Positions 24,287 to 35,860 of a stretch of 64,000 nt of DNA are shown piece after piece. The position numbers were made by a program, and so were the translations under genes. The stretch's first letter is position 1; every line of letters begins with the position of its first letter. The DNA is from Rehmannia glutinosa (Eukaryota; Streptophyta; Magnoliopsida; Lamiales; Orobanchaceae): NCBI GenBank assembly GCA_016081115.2, contig CM071926.1:15265971-15329970 (forward strand). The letters are read 5' to 3'. The notes below the pieces were generated by a model that was given only the letters and a program-made list of their open reading frames with translations, was not told the origin of the DNA and searched no databases.

Positions 24287-25600
24287 TCATCCTTTTCGGT
24301 CCTTGATTTCCACATCAAACTCTTGCAATAATAAGATCCATCGAATCAACCTTGGTTTCGCATCCTTCTTGTCAAAGAGGTATTTGATAGCCGCATGGTC
24401 GGTATGCACAATCGTTTTCATCCCGATCAAGTAAGATCGGAATTTATCAAATGTGAAAACAATTGCCAACATCTCTTTCTCGGTTGTGGTATAATTTTGT
24501 TGAGCACTGTCCAACGTTCGACTTGCATAGTAGATGGATCTGAACAATTTTTCCCTCTTTTGACCGAGAACAGCCCCAACCGCAAAGTCGCTTGCATCAC
24601 ACATCAGCTCAAATGGTTGACTCCAATCTGGGGCAACGAGTATAGGAGCGGTCACCAATGTTGTCTTCAACGTTTCGAACGCCTGCAAACATTCATTGGA
24701 AAAAATGAAAGCAGCATCTTTTTCTAGCAATTGGCTCAAGGGCTTAGAAATTTTAGAAAAGTCACGGATAAACCTTCTGTAAAATCCAGCATGGCCCAAG
24801 AAGCTTCGAATGGCTTTCTCGTTTGTAGGAGGTGGTAAATTCTCAATTGCTACAATCTTTGCCCGATCAACTTTCAAACCTGCGGAAGAGACTCGATGAC
24901 CAAGTACAATGCCATTGCGTACCATAAAATGGCACTTTTCCCAATTTAGTACTAGATTGGTCTCTTCACATCGCTGCAAAACTAGGGAAAGATTGTGAAG
25001 ACAATTATCAAAAGAATCACCAAACACAGAGAAATCGTCCATAAACATCTCCATAACTTTTTCGATAAGATCGTGAAATATAGCCATCATACAACGTTGG
25101 AAAGTGGCAGGTGCAATACATAAACCAAATGGCATGCGACGAAATGCAAATGTGCCATACGGACATGTAAATGTTGTTTTCTCTTGGTCTTCCGGCGCAA
25201 TCATTATTTGATTGTACCCAGAATAACCATCTAAAAAGCAATAATAATCATAATCTGCAAGACGATCCAACATCATATCGATAAAGGGAAGGGGAAAATG
25301 ATCTTTTCGAGTGGCATCATTTAGTTTTCGATAATCAATGCAAATTCGCCACCCTGTAACGATTCTAGTAGCAATCAGTTCTTCATTTTCATTTTTCACC
25401 ACTGTTACCCCCCTTTTTTCGGCACCACTTGTACCGGACTCACCCATGAACTATCAGATATCGCATAAATGATCCCGACATCCAACCATTTCAACACTTC
25501 CTTCCTAACCACATCTTGCATGATAGGGTTTAGTCGTCTTTGGTTTTGCACTGATGGTTTATAAACATCTTCCATCCGAATTTTATGCATCACAATGGAT
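24287..25600 (-). pseudogene. Athila copy 1 reverse transcriptase and RNase H
   Basis: The first part (25405-25593) carries KIRMEDVYKPSVQNQRRLNP and WVSPVQVVPKKGG. A frameshift leads into a 386-residue frame with RICIDYRKLNDATRKDHFPL, PFGLCIAPATFQRCM and the catalytic FMDDF (the usual YMDD with Phe). The RNase H part shows ELMCDASDFAVGAVLGQ and VHTDHAAIKYL. The catalytic residues appear intact, and the main defects are the frameshifts near 25430 and at the junction with integrase. This is the best-preserved enzyme of the element. Confidence 0.87.
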
Positions 25601-25798
25601 GGACTTATGCCTTTAAATCAGTTATAGACCATCCTAGTGCCGACTTATATTTTCGTAAAACCCTTAACAGTTTATCAAGTTGAGTAGGAGCGAGAAGAGA
25701 TGAAACGATTACCGGATTTGCATTATTTGCCCCAAGAATGCATATTTGAGGTGTTCAGGTAATTGCTTGAGTTCCGGAGTCGGTGTTGCTAATTCAGG

Positions 25799-25915
25799 GT
25801 CACGCACGGGCAGCCCATGCGCGGCGCACGGCCCGTGTGCTCTTCAGAGAGCTCAACTCGTCCCTCAGCATCACGCACGGGTTGCCCGTGCGTGGACGCA
25901 TGGGTGGTGTGTTTC
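25799..25915. repeat. GC-rich palindromic array inside Athila pol (protease-RT linker)
   Basis: Two diverged units with ACGCACGGGCAGCCCATGCG and CACGGGTTGCCCGTGCG dyads, separated by about 70 bases. They lie in the coding linker between protease and RT. In the pol direction one frame reads THGQPV and EEHTGRAP, matching the better-preserved array at 44563. Confidence 0.75.
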
Positions 25916-25926
25916 TGCAAATTTGG

Positions 25927-26590
25927 CTACCTTATTTCCGGCTTTGCGTTCTCGCCTCTTGCGCTCTTAGGTAGTTCCTGCATATGATCTAAGGCACAAA
26001 CATAGTCGTACAAATCTTGGTTATCAAAATCAAGTACAACACTCGATATTGAGCACGAGTGGGTTAGACCAAATTCCAAATCATCTGTAGACAATGTATG
26101 ATCAACATAATCCTCAATGCATGAACTAACTATATCCAAAAAATTACAATTCCCTACCGAATCATGAAATTTCATTGCCTTATATATAGAAAATAAAACA
26201 TGCTCATCATTAACACGTAATGTGAGTTCCCCTTTTTGCACATCTATTAAGGCTTTACCCGTGGCTAGGAAAGGACGTCCAAGTATCAATGGAACGTCTC
26301 GATCTTCTTCCATATCCAGAACCAAGAAATCCACGGGGAATATAAATTTATCAACTTTTACCAATACGTCTTCAATAATTCCCCTTGGATACGTAAGTGA
26401 TCGGTCTGCAAGTTGCAATGTCACCGTAGTTGGCTTCACGTCGCCTAATCCAAGCTTCCTGAAAATGGACAAAGGCATCAAGTTAATACTTGCCCCCAAA
26501 TCACATAACGCTTTATTAAAGAAATTACCACCAATAGCACAAGGGATAGTGAAACTCCCCGGATCTTTCGATTTTGTGGTAGATTTCTTT
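25927..26590 (-). pseudogene. Athila copy 1 aspartic protease
   Basis: The frame contains CDLGASINLMPLSIF, with the catalytic Asp in the DLGA variant common in Athila elements, then LQLADRSLTYPRGI, KVDKFIFPVDFLVLDMEED, PLILGRPFLATGKALIDV and GELTLRV. The domain would cleave the Gag-Pol polyprotein as a homodimer. It overlaps the end of the gag frame, so a frameshift separates them in this copy. The frame stops at 25927, just before the GC-rich array. Confidence 0.85.
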
Positions 26591-28425
26591 GGATAATCGC
26601 ACTACATTCTTTCTCAAATTCACCGTTTCAAAGCTTGTCATCCTCCATTTTTTTGACATAACATCCTTAAGAAATTTCGCATAGTTTGGCATCTGTTCTA
26701 GTGCGTCTGCAAAAGGAATATTAATGTGCAATTTCTTAAATATATCAAGGAATTTGGCAAATTGATCATCAAGCTTTTTCTTTTGAAATCTTTGAGGAAA
26801 GGGAAGAGATATAGGCAACTTAGATATATTCGAGTTAGATGATGATTTTAGCTTCTCAGCCCCTATTTGTTCCGCCTCTTTGTTCTCTTCTTTCCTATTT
26901 TCTTCAATATCATCTTTCATCACAGATTCTCCCACTTCCGGCCTCGATGCTTCATCTGAAAGTTTCAGATTCCCAGATTTTTCTTTAGGCCCCTCATATT
27001 CCGTACCACTTCGTAAACGAATCGCCTTGCATTGTTCCTTAGGATTCATTTCCGTATTACTTGGAAATTGACCCTTGTGATGTTGACCACCCACAATTGT
27101 AGCCAATTGACCCATTTGAGTCTCCAGATTCTTTATCGAGCTTGTCACTTGTTGTTCTATCTTATCCATCCGAGAGTTTTGCTTAGCGAGGCGGCTCCTC
27201 GTATCATTCATGAAAGCATTAGATTGATTTATGAAAGAGGTGAGTGCATCTTCCAACGACGATTTGCCTTCCCCATTTCCGCCTCCACTTGAAGCATTGA
27301 ATCCCGGCGGAGGTTGTAACACATTCTTTGTATTTGTGTAGGAAATTTTTTCATGATTTCTCAACCCTGGATGGTAGTGCGTTGGGTTTGAATTATTCCG
27401 TAAATTGTTGAAATTCCGGTTATTCACATAATTTACCTCTTCCATCAGATATAGAAGAGCTTCACTACCCATGCTCGTGCCTACTTCTGGCCCCTTCATA
27501 AATACACTCAATTGAGTTGTCAAAGCTGCTACTTGTGCCGTCAATGTTTTAATTGGGTCCAATCCGAGATTTCGCTACTCGTTGTACATTAGATCTTTCG
27601 GATGGCCACGTAATCGCTCATGGCCATTTACTCAAGAAGGTTTAAGGCATCTTGTGGAAACCTTGCCAACAATGCTCCTCCCGTGCGGCATCCACAAAGG
27701 CCCTCGTTTGTCCCATTAAACCATTGTAGAAGAAACATAATCGTTGATCCTCTCGGAAACCCATGTTGTGGACATCTACGTAACAAATCCCGAAACCTTC
27801 CCAAGCCTCGTACAAAGGTTCGAGTCGAATCGTCGTAATTGAGTGATCTCGCTTTTGAGCCGCAAAGTTTTGCTCGGTGGAAAGAATTTAAACAAGAACT
27901 TTTGGCTCGATTCGTCCCAAGTGCTTACACCGCCTTGCGTCAAAGTACCCAACCAATTTCTCGCCTTATCCCGTAAAGAGAATGGGAACAGCGCAATCTT
28001 ATGGCGTCATCCGAGACTCGCGTTCATTTTGATCGTATTGCATATTTGGATAAAATGCGCAAGGTGAGAGTTAGGATCTTGATTGCGAACCCCAAACCGA
28101 TTCTCGTTGCACCATATTGATCGGTCTTGGTTTGAGCTCGAAGTTGTTGGCATTGATAGGAATATGGGCAATACCACCGTAATTACGATTCGTTTGTGGT
28201 CGAAAGTAATCACGAATGGCTTGTTGTTGCACCGTGATCGGTAACTCATTTCCACCATTGTTTGCCGGTATTGGTAACTCGTTCAAATCCCCATTATCGG
28301 ATTGTGTTGTCGTTCAGCCCGCCTAGTGGTAGCATCGATTCTTCTCATGAAAGCCTCGACTTTCGGTATAAGCGTATCAAGTCCCTTGCCTCGAGCGCAT
28401 GTTCATGCACTACCTGGACCGAACT
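26525..28425 (-). pseudogene. Athila copy 1 gag
   Basis: The N-terminal part (28071-28300) reads AIRDYFRPQTNRNYGGIAHI and NNFELKPRPINMVQR, typical of Athila-type Gag. The capsid part between about 27560 and 28060 is recognisable only in short pieces in shifting frames. The C-terminal 345 residues (26525-27562) are open, with a Gln/Asn-rich middle, a coiled-coil-like stretch near NSRMDKIEQQV and a Glu/Lys-rich segment. Gag would form the virus-like particle that packages element RNA. Several frameshifts break it. Confidence 0.78.
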
Positions 28426-28544
28426 AAAAGAAACAAGTCAAATAATGAAGAGTTAAAGTGAATCCAAAATGTAAAAAAATAAAATTGTCTAAATTAAAAT
28501 TAATTCTATCTATCGCAATATTAGCACCAAAAATTGTATTAGTC

Positions 28545-28566
28545 TCAAGAACGCGCGCCAAAAACT
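28545..28566 (-). promoter_or_regulatory. Degraded primer-binding site of Athila copy 1
   Basis: Directly inside the 5' LTR, the minus strand reads TTTTTGGCGCGCGTTC. The TGGCGC start resembles the tRNA-Asp-type primer-binding site used by many plant gypsy elements, but the match fades after about 10 bases. Confidence 0.35.
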
Positions 28567-29686
28567 TGTTCGCCTTTATTTTTAGCTTCACCGCAAGTGT
28601 ACGGTGTAGTTTATAGAATAGGGTAAGCAAGGTCGTATCCACGGAGACTAATAAATTAATATGCTAAGTATTGATCCAAGATAGTCTTATTTTTATTTAG
28701 ACGATCGAAATTTGATGATTGTTGTAATGAGATTAAGACAATTTAAATCACTAAAACACAAGATTAAGATAATACAAATGATAGAAGTATCAAGATAATG
28801 AAATGGATTTCCGAGTTAAGGTTTCGATTAATAATCCTCTTGTTGTCCGGTTTAATCAAGCCACGTTATTATCAATATTCCTATAAGACGATCACAAAGC
28901 TATTTTACCCTCCCTCTCGAGATGCATATAAAACGTAGATTGAAATACTTATGCTAGCATCTCCACTCAACATAAAGCATTCAACTCCCAAAAGTTTAAA
29001 AGATCAAATGTCCTCACAAATATTTACAAACCTCTCGATTCATGCAAATATTTGTGTCGAGTATTCAAGATCTAATATTGAAACTCATCTCTCGAATTAT
29101 GAATTAATATATCAAACAAATTAAATCATTGATCAAGTGATAAAACAAGAATAAGCTCAAAATACTCAAATAGGCTTCAAGATAATAACTTCAACTAAGA
29201 TTAAAACATCCAACAAGAGTTCATTAATCTACTTCCAAAACCCGGAAATCTCAAGAGTTTAGCTACACATGATTTCTAAACAACTTATAAACAAAGTGTT
29301 CAAAGCCATTACAAATGAAAATGAAAGATTGAAACTAAAAGAGAAGCAAGAAAAACTTAGGAACGTCGACAATCTCTCGATATATCTCCGTTCTTCAAGC
29401 TCCGATGCAACCCGTGTGCCCCCTGTCTTTTCCGTAGACGCTCAACTTTCGCTCTTTTTGGCTTCACTTTTCGTATATTCACTCAATTCTCCGTGTTTCC
29501 ACTTTGCTATCCTCGTATTCGTATTCAATTTGCTTCAAATATCATGAAATTCCTACAAAATAAGCAAAGTGTAATATATTTTCCACAAGTAGTGAATATG
29601 TAACATTTAACTCGAGTATGTTTATGTTTACTCATCATTATAGCCAGAAATACGCCTCAAAATACATGCAAAACTCACACCTATCA
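28567..29686 (-). repeat. Athila copy 1, 5' LTR (1,120 bp, internally deleted)
   Basis: Same ends as the LTR at 14156. It lacks the 367 bp between two CAACCCG heptamers (14996 and 15363 in the other LTR), including the whole GC-rich array. Elsewhere the two LTRs differ by only a few substitutions. Confidence 0.88.
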
Positions 29687-29691
29687 ATAAG

Positions 29692-30600
29692 TTGTCCTTC
29701 AAAGTCCTTAAGCAAGAGTCATTGTAAGAAGTATTATCAACTGTCACAGAAAACACTTTGTTCTCAATCCCCCATGCCTTCAAACACTTAAAAATTGCAT
29801 TTGCCACATCGATTCCACACCTAGGAGCAGGCACTTTTACAAAGCTCAAAACTCTTTTTTGAAGTTTCCAATTCATATCAATGAAATGGCCAGTGATAAC
29901 CATGTATTCAACTACTTGGTGATTTGATTTCCACATGTCTGTAGTTAAACTAATTTTGCTCACACTTTTCAACAAGGCCTTCAAATTCTTCTTTTCGGCC
30001 TCATATATTGCTAAGCAATCACTTCTTGCTGTTTTGCGTGAGACTTTTTCAAACTCTGAATTGGCATATTGATAGCTCCACATCCAAACCTGGTCCTCAA
30101 CAACGCTAAAAGGATACTCATGTACCATGATTGCAGTAGCAATTATCTCTCTCATCTTTTCATTAGAATACCTAACACCGGGTTGCAAAAATGGATTAAT
30201 AGTAGAGTTTGAAGGCATGAATGGAATGGTGAGTTGCTTCTTTGATGCATCAGTATGCAACCTTCTTTGCGTGCAAGTAGTTGAATGTCTCCTTAGATGG
30301 CTAGTGCTAGCCCCTGTTCCACCAATGACAAATCTATCTTTACAATACTTGCAAACAGCTTTTAATCCCACTTTGGGGATCTCAACTTCATCAAAATCAT
30401 TCCAAACATCTGATTTTTTCCTCTTTTTCTTCTTAATGACACTGTCATTGTCATTTCTATTTTCATTGTATTCACTTCTAACTCTGTTATTTTCTATCTC
30501 ACTTGACTCATAAGGAGGAGTGGATGAAAGTATTTCACAATCCTCAAATTGAGAAGACATGGTTGTATCTGCATGTACAAATTGAGAATACATTGTTTTA
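29692..30600 (-). pseudogene. hAT transposase, N-terminal part with BED zinc finger
   Basis: The minus-strand frame starts near 30558 (MSSQFEDCEIL). It has a basic stretch KKKRKKSDVW (probable nuclear signal) and a BED-type zinc finger with CKYCKDRFVIGG, then TSHLRRHSTTC. Next comes the start of the RNase-H-like domain: SLTTDMWKSNHQVVEYMVIT, GIDVANAIFKCLKAWGI and VTVDNTSYND. Asp residues in SLTTDMW and TVDNTSYND correspond to the conserved catalytic region of hAT transposases. The frame ends at the Athila border and continues at 14155. No stop is visible in this half. Confidence 0.8.
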
Positions 30601-31079
30601 ACATAAAAGGAAAGAATAAGATATAGTTTCAACATAAAAAATAAAAAGTTAAACAGGGAGTTTTATGCTCAATAACAAGAATTAAAGATAACACATTAAA
30701 GAAGGCATATGGCAAACACCACCATGTGAACAACATCCACTGAAATCTCAAATCACCTAAACTATGTGGACATGAATCAGCAAACCATTTTCCTCTTTCT
30801 TTTTATTATAATAATACAAAGCAACTCATGATTAACCAAAACACTACAAGTTGGACTCGATTTTTTAAGTTTAAACCATCAATCATCATTTTATCACATT
30901 TGTAATTAATCATAATTTTGTATTCTGCAATATCCAGTTATCATAGTCTTTTTTTTTGCCTCAACACCAAAGTAAAAATTAAAGCAAAAGAATCAGTACC
31001 GATAAAAAAAAAAGCAAAAGAATCAGTACGAGGGGGAGACGAGATACCTTAAAGACTATCGCCAGTGTCGATTTCACAG

Positions 31080-31652
31080 CAGCCAACGCTCAGCCACGAG
31101 TTTCGATTTGAGGCGGTCTTCTTCCTTCGGGCTTCGTCCAATAAGAGAGTGCTCGAAATATGGTCGGCTTAGATTGAGAGAGAGTAAGAATAGGGTTTCT
31201 ACCAAACAAATTTGAAAAGTGATCGATGAATGGAAGCTGGGTAGAGAAGTGAAAATTGAGAGAGGAGAGAGATAGTGAATGAGAAATGAGAATGTGACTG
31301 CGGGAGATTGAACAGATAGAATTATGGTTTATTGTGGTTCCACAATAATACATAATACACTGTATTATCTTTTATAATAAAATACATTTTATATGTTATA
31401 AATATTTAATTAATTATATAAAAAAATAAAGTATATAAAATATATTATATTTTTATATATGTAGGCCATAAACAGGCCGACCTGAAAGGCTTGAAAGGCC
31501 TTTTCTAAAGCCTAAGCCTGGCCTATTTGCGTTAATAGGCTTGCTAATGGGCCTTGGCCTGGCTCATTTAATACATAGGCCAGGCTAGGCCAGGCCAAAA
31601 GTAGGCCAGGCCGTAGGCCCCTGTCGGGTAGCCTGGCCTATTTCCACCCCTA
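31080..31652 (-). mobile_element. hAT 5' end: leader and AGGCC subterminal array
   Basis: 31460-31640 contains more than a dozen AGGCC or GGCCT pentamers in both orientations, ending in the terminus at 31652. Such clusters are the transposase-binding region of hAT elements. Between this and the transposase start there is AT-rich leader DNA with no conserved protein; the 87-residue frame at 31090-31353 is not convincing. Confidence 0.65.
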
Positions 31653-31795
31653 ATGTTACTATTAATTAAATGGGTTAAATAGGTCAATCATGCTGACACG
31701 CGGATCGACTTGACATGGCCTATTTGTTTCCCATGTTAACCGTGTCATACTTGAATTTGACCCAAACCTGCAAAGGGTTATATCTATACCTGCTA
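31653..31795. mobile_element. Right arm of the hAT-type MITE
   Basis: Matches 13130-13270 in order: TTAAATAGGTCAATC, GCTGACACGCG, CCCATGTTAACCGTGTC and GAATTTGACCC. It continues the MITE interrupted by the BED-type hAT element. The final CACCCCTA terminus is no longer recognisable. Confidence 0.55.
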
Positions 31796-33149
31796 CATTA
31801 GTATTAGGTTCGTAAAGGTTATCGTGTCGCATCATAAATTGATGCTCCTAACGTGGATAATGCTTTTCTAAGTTGAGTTGATTTTAAAATCATGCCTTTT
31901 GGTTTTTATTGAGGATGTCCTTAAAATGATAATAATTGAAATGCCAAATTTTTCATTTATCGCACTAATTATTTGTGTATTTCTTGATCTTTTAATTTAC
32001 TTTTATTTAATGAATAAATTACTAGAAATAACAAAGTAATCTAAATATTTATTTTAGGTGATTTAAGTAGCATCAATTTTGTAAATAGACCCAACTTGTG
32101 AAGAAATTGAACATATGAGAAATTGGTGTTCGGAAAATTTAAATATATAAACTACATAGATCGAATTTAATAATAATATTTTAGATGTTTACAAATTTTG
32201 CATTGGTGATGCACGATTCATAATCCAATCAAAGATCAAGAATTATTGATGGTTCATAATGAAAGTCGCAAAGAATGTGAGACACTCAAGAAAAAAACAC
32301 ACAAGAGAGATATAATATCAAATATGCAATCATAATATAGTATCGTCCCTTTTATTATGACCATTATGCATATTTTTATTGAATTATTAGCACAATCATT
32401 CTTGTACTTAGTCAATCTTATTTAGTTTCTTCATATTTGAAGTATAATAAATTAAATATTTAATCTAAATGTTGCATATATAGGGCTATGCTCGCAAACA
32501 TTGAGGGAGTTTCACTTTCTCATTGCCCTTAATAAAAAGGTATAAGTCATCGTAATAGAAAATCAAAGAAGGGCAAAAAATGAAAGACATCAAGTATATA
32601 GTTATGTCAACCAATCATGTGCAAGTGAAGAATGCAACTGAAATGGGAAAAAGATATGATGGATATAAACAAACGCCTACAGAAAAGAAATTAAATATTA
32701 TGAAAATATTAGTGAGATCCAAATTAATTTCAAGTGGTGATAAAGACACTCTTCAATATATGAAAACAAATACGTGAAGAAATTCTCAAATCCAAATAAG
32801 AAGAGGACAATGAAAAAGAAGAGGACAATGATAGACACCACAATAGAAAGTTTGATACAATTTGAAATTTTGGAGCAACTTTCTTATATATATTACTATT
32901 TAGTTATTAAATATATATTAACTATAGTTCTATGACAATTTAATTTAATTTTTTGGCATGTGTTTTTGGGTTCACCATGTATTAACTATGTTTCACGTAT
33001 TAAACTTTATTTCATACGATGTATTTTTAGCCTTGCAAATTTCCCTTTATATCAAAGTACCTTGTAGTGATTTGTATATTGATAAAACTGAACTAAATTA
33101 ATTCTATTACAAATTTATTTTTAATAAAATTTGTCAATTTATGTAGATC
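31796..33149. other. Right arm of the Helitron, no gene recognised
   Basis: AT-rich sequence. The only open frame of note (32580-32777, lysine-rich) has no recognisable domain or codon signal. The Helitron terminal hairpin follows at 33150. Confidence 0.5.
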
Positions 33150-33176
33150 ACGTGCAACGCACGTTCACCTTACTAG

Positions 33177-33530
33177 TATACATAAATTTCTAAATGATCA
33201 TATATATCAAACACATAAAAAGTGAAAAAAAGACTTACACATTCACAACTTTTTTCCAATCTTCATCGCTATTGCGATGACTAAGAGGATCGAACAAAGA
33301 AACAACCTATTTGTGAGGGTCGATTACTGTTAGAATCCAATGAAAGCTACAAATAAACACATAGGTCAAACAATTCACCACTTATAAGTGCATGCAAATG
33401 AAATTAATATAGTTCTTACTTACCCAACATTACATGGTACCAAAACTAAAGTTACGGAATGTCTCATAGAGCTCCCTGATCAAGTGAAGAGGCACACCAT
33501 AATTCCTAGAGGATACAAAAGAACAAGCCA
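33177..33530 (-). pseudogene. Ulp1-like C48 protease, upstream exons
   Basis: On the minus strand an exon ending at 33424 reads TLVLVPCNVG up to a GTAAGT donor. The next exon (33239-33346) starts after a TAG acceptor and reads FHWILTVIDPHK, a TAG stop, then VVSLFDPLSHRNSDEDWKK, ending at GTAAGT. The His in HW and the Asp in LFDPL are the catalytic pair of Ulp1 proteases, and the matching Cys lies at 9.8 kb. A third exon begins about 33187 and is cut by the Helitron at 33177/10780. The in-frame stop, and another further upstream in FT*SGS, show that the gene was already a pseudogene or has decayed since. Confidence 0.72.
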
Positions 33531-33834
33531 TCACATCAGGCCATTAGGAAGTAAGCTACAATGGGAGAAAAACAAAACCAAAACATTTTATGTTCATGAA
33601 ATGAGAATAGAAAGGAAATTATATCAGTAGTTTGGAGAATCTGATAAGAAACAGAGCATGTAAACAGATTAGCCAAGCAAAGCTGAATACGTAACCACGT
33701 TTTAATTCGATAACCTAATGAAGCTGGGCAGCAAAATCAACAACTCACGCTTGACCATATAAAATTGAGTGCATAGAGCTTTAAACCTATTGAATATTTT
33801 GCATTAGGATCTTTTTTTTGAATTTCTGCACGTT

Positions 33835-34057
33835 TGTTATTTAGTCAAAGTATGTTTCCTAGTTTATAGGAAACAGTTAGTTTGTTTCCAGAAGTAACCA
33901 TTATGGCCTACTTTTTAGCCACTTCTTTGTTATTCAGTTTCTTTCCTATATATTGTAAACGTCTGATGCATTTATGAGAAAATCAGTATTTTGCATTCTA
34001 AAACCTCTCTCTGTTTCTCCTGCTTTCATTTAAATAAGTTCCATTTTTGAACTAACA
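33835..34057 (+). repeat. Candidate Ty1/copia solo LTR
   Basis: Starts TGTTATTTAGTCAAAG and ends TTGAACTAACA. It contains TTTCCTAGTTTATAGGAAAC and CTATATATTGTAAAC (TATA-like), then ATGAGAAAATCAG, an arrangement common in short plant copia LTRs. No 5-bp duplication could be confirmed, so the call rests on composition and ends. The flanking DNA at 33531-33834 and 34058-34360 shows nothing recognisable. Confidence 0.4.
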
Positions 34058-34360
34058 AAACCACAATTAAATCACGTGATGCAAAGGAGAAAAGAAGTTG
34101 AAGTAGAAAAAAATAGAATTTATTTTTGCAGCATCAAAGGCAAACATCCTATATCAAAACTAGAAAAATATGTCAGAAGCTATAAAAGAATGGATACAAA
34201 CCCATACATGTGAAACTAAACTTATACTTGAATGACCAAAATTTATACTAAATATGCACATGCAAACCTGTCAAGAAGCTCATATGCAGGTATACACTAA
34301 TCAATGAAGAAAAAAAGTTAAGCTGAAAGGTTGCCTACAGAAAAATGACAAGGAAGAAAC

Positions 34361-35392
34361 TAGGGTTGTGCACGGGACTTGGAGATTACCAAAACCGAAC
34401 CGATATCCGGACCGAAAGATCTCCGAACCAAAAATATCCGTTGACTTTTTGACTTTCTCCGAACCGTACTATACTAAAAATATTTATGATACTGTTCTGG
34501 AGATTTTTCAAATACCCGTACCGAGAACCGTAGCTAGAACTGATTTTAAAAATTTTATATAAATACATATACATTATTTCTATGTTGTTTTTATTTTGAT
34601 ATTGAATTAACTACAAATTATTTGAAATTAAATTGAATATAAAACATATTTCTGAAGAAAAAAATATAATACTGCAACTATTATGAATTTTGAAAAACTT
34701 TGATATAAATAATAGTAAATTATTTGGAATTAAAATTAATTAAATGATTAGTAAATTACACTTAAAAGAGAAACAAGTAATAAGCCCATATTATAACAAT
34801 ATAAAAAAGACCATATTTTAATTTGTTTACCACATCACATAAATTATAAATATAATTTTATTGATTATGTTAAGTTGTTAAGTATGAGTCATTGAGATTA
34901 TAAATTTATACAAGTTTTTATTTCATGTTAATTTATAAAAATATTAGTTAATTATATTTGTTATATGTCAATAGAAGGACAATTGCCCAAATAATAGACT
35001 ATTATTGTATTATAGAGGTTATTAAGTTTAGAATTTTAGATTGTGTTGCCTATTATAGTTTTAATTTTTATTTTGAGACTACGCTAAAAAGAGACTCGAA
35101 CTCTAGAAGAATATTCGTTTGGTGATTTTTATATTGAATTTCTTTTTCTCCCCCAAATTTTTATGTTTATTTATGGCTAATATCCGAATCTCCGTCCCGA
35201 ACCGAACCGTACCGTCACGTCCCATTAGAACTGAATCTCCGTCCTGAACCATCCCGAACTTTCGGTACGGTTCGGGACGGTGATTTGTTTCTATTGTTCG
35301 GTTCTGGACATTTATTTTCAGAATCTCCGAACTTCGGGACGGTTCTGGAGATTTCCAAATCTCCGAACCGTTCCGTAACGTGCACACCCCTA
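34361..35392. mobile_element. Non-autonomous hAT element, 1,032 bp
   Basis: Terminal inverted repeats TAGGGTTGTGCACG and CGTGCACACCCCTA, with a perfect 8-bp target duplication GAAGAAAC (34353-34360 and 35393-35400). Subterminal regions hold many ACCGAACCG/CGGTTCGG and GGAGAT/ATCTCC motifs in inverted arrangement. The 600-bp core is AT-rich with no coding capacity. Size, ends and duplication are diagnostic of hAT. Confidence 0.85.
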
Positions 35393-35400
35393 GAAGAAAC

Positions 35401-35860
35401 ACATGCACAAAGTCAAATGGATCAAGTCACGGGTAAGCTCCAAGTAAAATGCATAAACATCCTTCTTTTCCCATTGTTTTATTCTTTTATTATCTGATGC
35501 ATTGTGAATTTAGCAAACAAACTCATTTTTCTTAGATGTTCCAGGAAATCTGGTCTCTAATATCAATATATATTACACATTTACCATGCACTTAACGAAT
35601 AACAAATTTATAATTATTCAAACTTTAAATATCACAAAAGTTATTATAAATATTATTTAAATATCATACACATGAAAAATGAAACATCTAATAATCCATA
35701 AAAGTATTAATTACTAAGATATAACTATTTTTAAGTTGTGTCATATTTAATTACAAGTGAAAAAAGTAGTGGCAAGGTGTGAAATGGCAATGCTTAGAGA
35801 AAACAATAAAGGAAAAGGAGAAGCCACAAGAACTTAAAAAATTTGAGATGCATCAACTAA
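35401..35860. other. AT-rich stretch, no gene seen
   Basis: Between the hAT element and the LRR exon I see no domain, repeat or RNA gene. It probably belongs to the CACTA body. Confidence 0.4.

Larger units (their letters stand above)
14156..29686 (-). mobile_element. Athila-type Ty3/gypsy retrotransposon, copy 1
   Basis: Two LTRs (14156-15641 and 28567-29686) share TGTTCGCC...CCTATCA ends. The element is flanked by a perfect 5-bp duplication ATAAG (14151-14155, 29687-29691). The gene order in the minus direction is gag (26525-28425), protease, RT-RNase H, integrase (to 22885) and then an additional ORF1 (20912-21920), the Athila layout. Protein words such as LGASINLMP and FMDDFSVFGDSFDNCL support Athila affiliation. 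Every gene contains frameshifts or stops, so the copy is non-autonomous. A Tekay solo LTR sits inside it. Confidence 0.88.
13510..31652 (-). mobile_element. BED-type hAT transposon, minus strand, split by Athila
   Basis: The outer end at 31652 is CACCCCTA, in reverse TAGGGGTGGAAATAGGCC, a typical plant hAT terminus. It is followed inward by a dense array of AGGCC/GGCCT motifs (31460-31640). The transposase is read on the minus strand from about 30600 to 29687 and resumes at 14155-13540 after the Athila insertion. The dimerisation domain and the other terminus are missing, so the 3' part was lost. Confidence 0.7.
10781..33176 (+). mobile_element. Helitron, enlarged by nested insertions
   Basis: The left end TCTAGTCTATACTTCTATTA matches plant Helitron 5' ends. 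The right end has the hairpin ACGTGC-AAC-GCACGT (33150-33164), TTCACCTTA and CTAG (33173-33176). The host bases flanking it are A (10780) and T (33177), as Helitron insertion requires. The interrupted Ulp1-like gene continues on both sides, which independently supports the borders. Excluding the inner insertions (roughly 12241-12614 and 12859-31795) the Helitron is about 3 kb and shows no Rep/helicase gene, so it looks non-autonomous. The arms 10800-12240 and 31796-33150 contain no recognisable gene. Confidence 0.7.

Noticed and set aside
31090..31353. 87-residue minus-strand open frame upstream of the hAT transposase
   Set aside because: Low-complexity Ser/Leu text in the element leader with no recognisable domain.
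32580..32777. Lysine-rich 65-residue open frame in the Helitron right arm
   Set aside because: Composition typical of AT-rich non-coding DNA; no domain, no Helitron Rep/helicase motif.
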